NCBI GenBank assembly: GCA_035541215.1
Contig: DATKNV010000191.1
Location: 1 to 8,536, forward strand
From: DASZHJ01 sp035541215
Lineage (GTDB): Bacteria > Pseudomonadota > Alphaproteobacteria > ATCC43930 > CGMCC-115725
DNA: 8,536 bases
Reading direction: 5' to 3'
Shown: positions 6,901-8,536 of the stretch, piece after piece
Layout of the letters: every line of letters begins with the position of its first letter
How positions within the stretch are numbered: position 1 is the stretch's first letter
The notes under the pieces: model-generated
What the model was told of the DNA's origin: nothing
The model's database searches: none
What the model saw: the letters and a program-made list of their open reading frames with translations, nothing else
Position numbers and translations under genes: made by a program

Positions 6901-8296
6901 CGAAGGCCCTGGAGCTGCTGGGGAAGGCGGCGGAGCGGCAGGGAATGCAAGAGGGGGATTTGGATCAAGTGCGTCGAGCGCGGAAGCTACAGGCGGACGC
7001 ACGGGCGCATCCGGATTACAACAAGCCTCTGTCTTACCAAAAGAAGAGCTAGCGCCCAATTTCACGGCGGAGAATGCCGCCGCATACCGGGAAGCCGCTC
7101 GGGCCACCCGTGAGCGTGCTCAGACGTGGAACACCGGCCCGGTCGGAAATGTGTTGGCGTCGGGCAAAGCCGGCCTTCCCTACAAGGTCGCGGACTCTGC
7201 GGTCGCCGCAAAATTCTTCAATGCGGGTAGTCATAGCTACGAGGACGTGCAGGCATTCTTGAAAGCTGCGGGCGGTCGCCCCGAGGCGGTCGCGGCGCTA
7301 CAGGATTACGCCGTCTCATCCCTGCGGTATGCGGCCGAGCGCGATGGCGTTCTCGTGCCCTCGAAGGTCGAGAGTTGGTTGCGCGCTCACTCCGACGCGC
7401 TCCGGGCGTTCCCTGATCTACAGGAGCGGATTGAGCAGGCCGCGACTGCCCAGATCGCCGCGGAGGAAGCGGGCGCCGCCGGTCGTGAGGCGGTCTTGAA
7501 GATTCAGAAGAGCGCGGCCCGAGATTTCCTTGATGGCGTCCCTCCCTCCGAAGCCGTGGCGCGTCTTTTCGGCAAAGTGAATGCGCCGAGCAAGTTTGCC
7601 GCGCTTAAGGTCGAAATGGCGGACAACCCCGATGCGTTTGCGGGACTGCAAAGGGCGGTTGCCGATTACATCGCTGAGAAATTCACAGGGACCCGGCTTG
7701 TCGGGAACAGCGAGGTGCCGAATATTCGGAGCGCAAGCTTCCAAAATTTCGTGAAGGCGGAGCGCCCCTCTCTTCGAGTTGTATTCGGCGAAGACGGGGT
7801 AAAGCGTATCGAGGCCATCGTTGCGGACCTTCAGCGCGCGGATCGCTCAATCAGCGGGACCAAATTGGCGGGCGGATCGAACACTGCGCAGGACATGATT
7901 GGGGCTATCCGCCGGCTTGCCGCTGGCGTCGGTGATAAGCCTTGGCTGCAATACCTCGTCGCCGAGGGCGTCGGGCAGGCGTTTGAGCGTGCTGCCGAGG
8001 CTGGCGCGGGGACGCACGGCTTCACTGGGCTGTTGCTGAACGGCGCGGGTGTGGGCGCAACCCTTCTCGTGAATCACTTTCGGAGCGCCGGGCTTAAAAC
8101 CATCGATCAACTCGTTTCCGAGGCGATGGTCAATCCGGCGGTCGCACGCGATCTCGTCGCGAAGGCAGCATCGGCCGGAGAGCGCGAGGCAATTGCGCAG
8201 CGGATGATCCGCACCCTCGGTCGCCAGTCAATTCCCGCCGCGGTTACGGCGCGCGGCAATGCACAGGAACAGCAAGAGTCAGAGGACATTCGATGA
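3941..8296 (+). CDS. Giant DdrB-like polyvalent phage protein (1451 aa)
   Basis: Very large phage protein, probably packaged and ejected. It starts with NIFDQFD (3-9), six prolines (23-28), a short module with PVYVRGPDGRDINIRG, and a second NIFDQFD (80-86). Residues about 180-275 are a Gly/Ala-rich hydrophobic region. A helical region contains PTTFQLLGDQGLGQLERTAR (343-362). Residues from about 608 form a DdrB-like ParB-superfamily domain: VRYEVVPGDSLIPSH, then APVIGPDGVVESGNARTLAI with ESGNAR at 682-687, and a long helical extension to about 945. A Gly/Ala/Ser-rich linker (about 970-1037) overlaps a nested ORF. The C-terminal module (about 1039-1451) has PNFTAENAAAYREAARATRE, GGSNTAQD (about 1311-1318) and a hydrophobic segment near the end. 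The domain is named after phage P1 DdrB, a virion-packaged anti-restriction factor, and is found in 'polyvalent' proteins of phages and conjugative elements. DNA protection here is inference. No nuclease or helicase motif was seen. Confidence 0.93.
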   Translation: MANIFDQFDAGGSAGSSRAAASPPPPPPQDDLMEAGAPVYVRGPDGRDINIRGNPQAIQWWRSRQSGAPAPSAPSSAGGNIFDQFDTDAQGRAINPQSAGIMQNLNAGGWRGIASIEGAPVDALTWLGNKIEDFRSVANNRPPQYVTSPYGGSDWFLQHSGYDQVRPTSTAESVAQGAGAGLTSMLFPWTWARALGYTGNIANAWSSIRNMLGEAAASGNPLGNAAIGAAGGATGQVAADAVPEPYKPLANFAGNLIGGGLAVGVPALTGAAVRGTGRITGINNLLAPITTAGQERLAGESIARAAGQPADLLLGRLDEGLNNPAPSAVTGAEGGQILPGSEPTTFQLLGDQGLGQLERTARTNNPAAFIGREGEQNAARIGALKALAPPGSDAAAVGDTLRTKLADLVTQTETAENAAVDSANQIREGLGGTMTDDRYGQLLRTELEAAKAPVKQNERALWSAIDPDSSLIIDPTSTAQTAERIIRDIPQAAKPMQGEEAEVFNLAKTLGAATPFSNFTALRSRLLDAIREERFQNGETPALRRMQMLRQAMDNTIASAGQEAVAGASVPSAPVTAAPGSAMAEPMLGGAPKVGSTVYTPSDRNVQVRYEVVPGDSLIPSHTDDLTPNPAFPAELQPRERARAASEAQIANMAGSLQPERLGGSSTASEGAPVIGPDGVVESGNARTLAILRAYRQGGAQAQAYRNWLEGQGFNVSGIENPVLIRRRISDLSPAERIRFTQEANAVPGLAYSATERAGVDAGRITPSMLDLYRGGDIASAENRDFVRAFMQSVPERTELGSLVTADGMLSVEGQARIRNALLSKAYGDSNLVGSLAESGDPNIKAFGGALNSAAGDVAKLNAEIAAGRVPKQFDLAAPLVQAAQIVQRARSSRIPLADLVAQQDAFAKISPVAEQLLRDAYGADFRGRLSQAKFSDYLRFYAEEAGRQSTGTQLFANEVTPADILAAGARRYGRNYTEASPSLLSSEGPGAAGEGGGAAGNARGGFGSSASSAEATGGRTGASGLQQASVLPKEELAPNFTAENAAAYREAARATRERAQTWNTGPVGNVLASGKAGLPYKVADSAVAAKFFNAGSHSYEDVQAFLKAAGGRPEAVAALQDYAVSSLRYAAERDGVLVPSKVESWLRAHSDALRAFPDLQERIEQAATAQIAAEEAGAAGREAVLKIQKSAARDFLDGVPPSEAVARLFGKVNAPSKFAALKVEMADNPDAFAGLQRAVADYIAEKFTGTRLVGNSEVPNIRSASFQNFVKAERPSLRVVFGEDGVKRIEAIVADLQRADRSISGTKLAGGSNTAQDMIGAIRRLAAGVGDKPWLQYLVAEGVGQAFERAAEAGAGTHGFTGLLLNGAGVGATLLVNHFRSAGLKTIDQLVSEAMVNPAVARDLVAKAASAGEREAIAQRMIRTLGRQSIPAAVTARGNAQEQQESEDIR
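4146..4197 (+). repeat. Internal in-frame copy of the gene-junction repeat
   Basis: This is the second copy of the composite repeat at 3903-3966. It encodes APSAPSSAGG-NIFDQFD (N80-D86), whereas the junction encodes APSAPVTQ, stop, three codons, then M-A-NIFDQFD. The motif copies are exactly 231 bases (77 codons) apart. The internal copy looks like the junction without its stop and start codons. Confidence 0.8.
6844..6848 (+). promoter_or_regulatory. Internal ribosome binding site for the nested ORF
   Basis: AGGAG ends nine bases before the out-of-frame ATG at 6858. It is a near-perfect Shine-Dalgarno sequence at a suitable distance, inside the 1451-aa gene. A TTG at 6837 could also open the nested frame but lies before this site. 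Confidence 0.45.
6858..7052 (+). CDS. Candidate nested overprinted gene (64 aa)
   Basis: A 64-codon ORF lies wholly inside the 1451-aa gene, same strand, different frame. It is preceded by AGGAG at 6844-6848 and ends with TAG. The product is hydrophilic and ordinary-looking, with HPKALELLGKAAERQGM, then DLDQVRRARKLQADA, and a basic end in LSYQKKS. Most other alternate-frame ORFs here give Arg/Ser-rich nonsense. By my count, G or C fills the third position in 43 of 64 codons in this frame but in 28 of 64 in the long gene's frame over the same bases; a 40-codon sample just downstream of the linker gave 29 of 40. The long gene encodes only a Gly/Ala/Ser linker here (residues about 973-1037). It may be a real overprinted gene, or the remains of a formerly separate gene that the long frame now reads through. 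No function is recognised, and expression is not shown. Confidence 0.45.
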   Translation: MAETTPKHPRPYSHPKALELLGKAAERQGMQEGDLDQVRRARKLQADARAHPDYNKPLSYQKKS

Positions 8297-8536
8297 GCAA
8301 TTACTCGAATCAGATTCCGCCCGAATTGGCAGCACATTTGCAGCGCGAGGCGGACGCGCTCCTTGCGAAAAACCCGCATTGGAGAGCCGACCCTGAGAAA
8401 GCCGCGGCGGAGCTGAGACAGCTACGTAAGGATTTGATGGACCACTACGGCTACTCCGCGGCCGAAGTCGATTTCATCCCCAATCACAGAAACATCGATG
8501 TCGCCCGTGACGCGCTCGCCTTCCGCAAACAGCAGG
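8293..8536 (+). CDS. Phage-type hypothetical protein, 5' end only
   Basis: It starts with ATG 8293, overlapping the previous stop as ATGA. AGAGGA (8281-8286) lies six bases upstream, so translation is probably coupled to the giant gene. The frame is open to the end of the window, giving 81 codons. The product is hydrophilic and helical: PPELAAHLQREADALLAKNP, then AAAELRQLRKDLMDHYGYSA, then an end with NHRNIDVARDALAFRKQQ. The 'HR....ARDAL.+R' pattern recalls short phage hypothetical proteins encoded near virion genes; this is a memory-based resemblance. Nothing indicates an enzyme. The 3' end and any further domain lie outside the window. Confidence 0.85.
   Translation, partial: MSNYSNQIPPELAAHLQREADALLAKNPHWRADPEKAAAELRQLRKDLMDHYGYSAAEVDFIPNHRNIDVARDALAFRKQQ

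Noticed and set aside
1..8536. CRISPR array, insertion sequence, transposase, integrase or toxin-antitoxin pair
   Set aside because: No regularly spaced repeats, terminal inverted repeats with transposase, or such proteins were seen on either strand.

Overview
The window is a high-G+C stretch of bacterial or phage DNA. An intact histidine tRNA gene lies near the left end. It is followed by about 370 bases without a convincing gene, and then by a one-directional run of long phage-type genes that continues off the right edge. The protein styles are those I know from phages and prophages of Alphaproteobacteria, especially Rhizobiales: Pro/Ala/Gly-rich virion proteins, an SLT-type transglycosylase motif and a DdrB-like ParB domain. 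That assignment is from memory. The tRNA itself carries a G-1:C73 pair, which would be unexpected for Rhizobiales, Rhodobacterales or Caulobacterales. The most likely reading is a prophage end, or phage-derived element, at a tRNA-His locus. A phage-borne tRNA is the alternative. No integrase, terminase, portal or capsid gene is in view.

Layout. Positions 1-174 hold no clear gene: a 12-bp palindrome, a weak hairpin, and an inverted repeat that overlaps a plausible tRNA promoter. tRNA-His(GTG) is at 175-252 with an encoded CCA. Positions 253-624 hold a T-run, two tandem 11-bp repeats shortly after the tRNA (integrase arm-site-like), an A+T-rich stretch with a small dyad, and a good sigma70-like promoter at 545-572. 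Three large co-directional genes follow: a 251-aa protein of unknown function (625-1380), an 849-aa virion-type protein with an SLT transglycosylase domain (1382-3931), and a 1451-aa DdrB-like 'polyvalent' protein (3941-8296). A fourth gene starts at 8293 with an ATGA overlap and runs off the window.

How they may work together. The genes are separated by 1 bp, 9 bp and a 4-bp overlap, so they look like one transcript starting near 579. An SLT domain in one long linker-rich protein, next to a giant protein with a domain named after phage P1 DdrB (an anti-restriction protein packaged in the virion), fits an ejection or internal-virion cassette. In that model the first protein locally opens peptidoglycan, and the second enters with the DNA or protects it. 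This is inference.

The most unusual observations are these. (1) A 64-codon ORF is nested out of frame inside the 1451-aa gene at 6858-7052. It has its own AGGAG and better codon character than the host frame there. (2) The junction between the 849-aa and 1451-aa genes is duplicated 77 codons downstream as an in-frame linker plus NIFDQFD motif. (3) Those two genes lie in the same frame, separated by a single TAG and three codons. (4) Tandem 11-bp repeats lie directly downstream of the tRNA.
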